From positions 1 through 51,062 of the forward strand of contig JAFLCN010000027.1 in the NCBI GenBank assembly GCA_017303555.1: a DNA stretch of 51,062 nt, in the 5' to 3' direction. Below the pieces are notes generated by a model that made no database searches, was not told where the DNA came from, and was given only the letters and a program-made list of their open reading frames with translations. The stretch is from Planctomycetota bacterium (lineage in GTDB: Bacteria > Planctomycetota > Phycisphaerae > Phycisphaerales > UBA1924). Made by a program: the position numbers and the translations under genes. Below, piece by piece: positions 50,602-51,062 of this stretch (position 1 is its first letter; each line of letters starts with the position of its first letter).

Positions 50602-50970
50602 ATGCCAAATCCGTCTCTCTCGAAGTGGTTTCACGAGATCGCTGAGCGCATCGACGCACATGCGACCTCCTTCGACAAGAAACTCACAGATTCACGCGAG
50701 TTCAATTTTGCGTTCGGTGCCGATTGTGCCGCGTTTCAACAACTGCTCGCCAGCAATCCGCAACTGAGTGCGGCACTCGTGGCCGCCATGCGCCTCGAAC
50801 TGGAACAGTTCGCCCTCGAAATCATGACAGGACTCGACGGCGCAACGGCGATGTCCGATGGCGGACTTCCCATCGTTGTTTCAGACCAGGACAGGAACGA
50901 ACTTTCAGGCATTTTGGCGAGCTCGTTCTTGGAACTGACCTGCTCCCCAAATCCTGATCCATGCCTATGA
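50602..50970 (+). CDS. Small protein of unknown function, 3' end cut by an IS
   Basis: The 122-residue product is helical and acidic (SKWFHEIAERIDAHATSFDKK, shortened here: WFHEIAERIDAHA; LAALVAAMRLELEQFALEI not conserved with any known family). Its stop codon TGA coincides with the first bases of the IS3-type left end, so the natural C-terminus is probably missing. Start ATG at 50602; an ATG-like start further upstream is less likely. Confidence 0.5.
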   Translation: MPNPSLSKWFHEIAERIDAHATSFDKKLTDSREFNFAFGADCAAFQQLLASNPQLSAALVAAMRLELEQFALEIMTGLDGATAMSDGGLPIVVSDQDRNELSGILASSFLELTCSPNPDPCL

Positions 50971-51062
50971 GAGTCTTGCACGACCCTGACGGGGTCGAGG
51001 AGACTCTTGAAGATGAAGCGGACGAGACATTCGGCGGAGCAGATCGTGAACAAGCTGCGTGA
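50968..51062 (+). mobile_element. Left end of an IS3-family insertion sequence (partial)
   Basis: A TG-starting terminal region begins at about 50968, followed by a nested hairpin (AGAGTCT 50970-50976 with AGACTCT 51001-51007, and CGACCC 50981-50986 with GGGTCG 50992-50997) and the transposase OrfA start. Such subterminal hairpins are common in IS elements and limit read-through expression. The element continues beyond the window, so the right end and target duplication cannot be seen. Confidence 0.7.
51013..51062 (+). CDS. IS3-family transposase OrfA, N-terminal fragment
   Basis: The first 16 residues, MKRTRHSAEQIVNKLR, match the N-terminus of IS3-family OrfA helix-turn-helix proteins (typically K-R-x-R-x-S/T-x-E-Q-I-x-x-x-L). 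The gene runs off the end of the window. Confidence 0.85.
   Translation, partial: MKRTRHSAEQIVNKLR

Overview
The window is high-GC bacterial DNA, most likely from a member of the Phycisphaerae (Planctomycetota). Pointers are a secreted repeat protein ending in a planctomycete-style dockerin tail, an exported protein with a PAPG-type PEP-CTERM-like tail, a DUF58/BatA/VWA/DUF4175 envelope operon, a kinase-TPR fusion, and a complete DAP-type peptidoglycan precursor set. All assignments come from reading motifs; no database search was run.

Layout. 1-~207: a stretch that does not look bacterial, carrying one apparent spliced exon of a eukaryotic XPB/ERCC3 helicase with intron-like flanks; probably an assembly chimera with green-algal DNA. 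335-4083: two exported proteins. 4449-7512 (minus strand): yidC and a metallophosphoesterase. 7860-14942: protein quality control and translation genes (two clpP genes, a dual-specificity phosphatase, a VOC protein, mnmE, clpS, an orphan GspE N-terminal domain protein, rimO). 15068-25300: peptidoglycan and division genes in two blocks, ftsW-murG and murE-murF-mraY, separated by a hypothetical protein, a diguanylate cyclase and an RMD1/DUF155-type membrane protein. 25342-38224 (minus strand): a seven-gene envelope operon, DUF58, BatA-type, VWA/GATase-like, DUF4175-type, coiled-coil, terpene-cyclase-like repeat and NPCBM-like proteins, with four 4-nt start/stop overlaps. 38391-46100: a BamE-like lipoprotein, a small membrane protein, a Ser/Thr kinase with TPRs, an AraC regulator, a TPR-S41 protease, a thioesterase, and a probable orphan toxin tip with an immunity-like partner. 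46113-50113: acnA and a divergent LysR regulator sharing an intergenic region with a near-perfect 17-bp dyad. 50114-51062: accessory end with REP-like palindromes, two small unknown genes and the left end of an IS3-type element.

The most striking non-gene feature is a set of heptanucleotide arrays. Different 7-nt words are repeated 4-6 times at five places. Twice (between the clpP genes, and before the LysR gene) two arrays face each other as inverted repeats, and the right arm ends 10-11 nt before a start codon that has no Shine-Dalgarno. One array sits in the rimO leader and another inside the rimO coding sequence. They resemble the heptanucleotide STRR sequences known from cyanobacteria and could act as mobile or RNA-structural leader elements.
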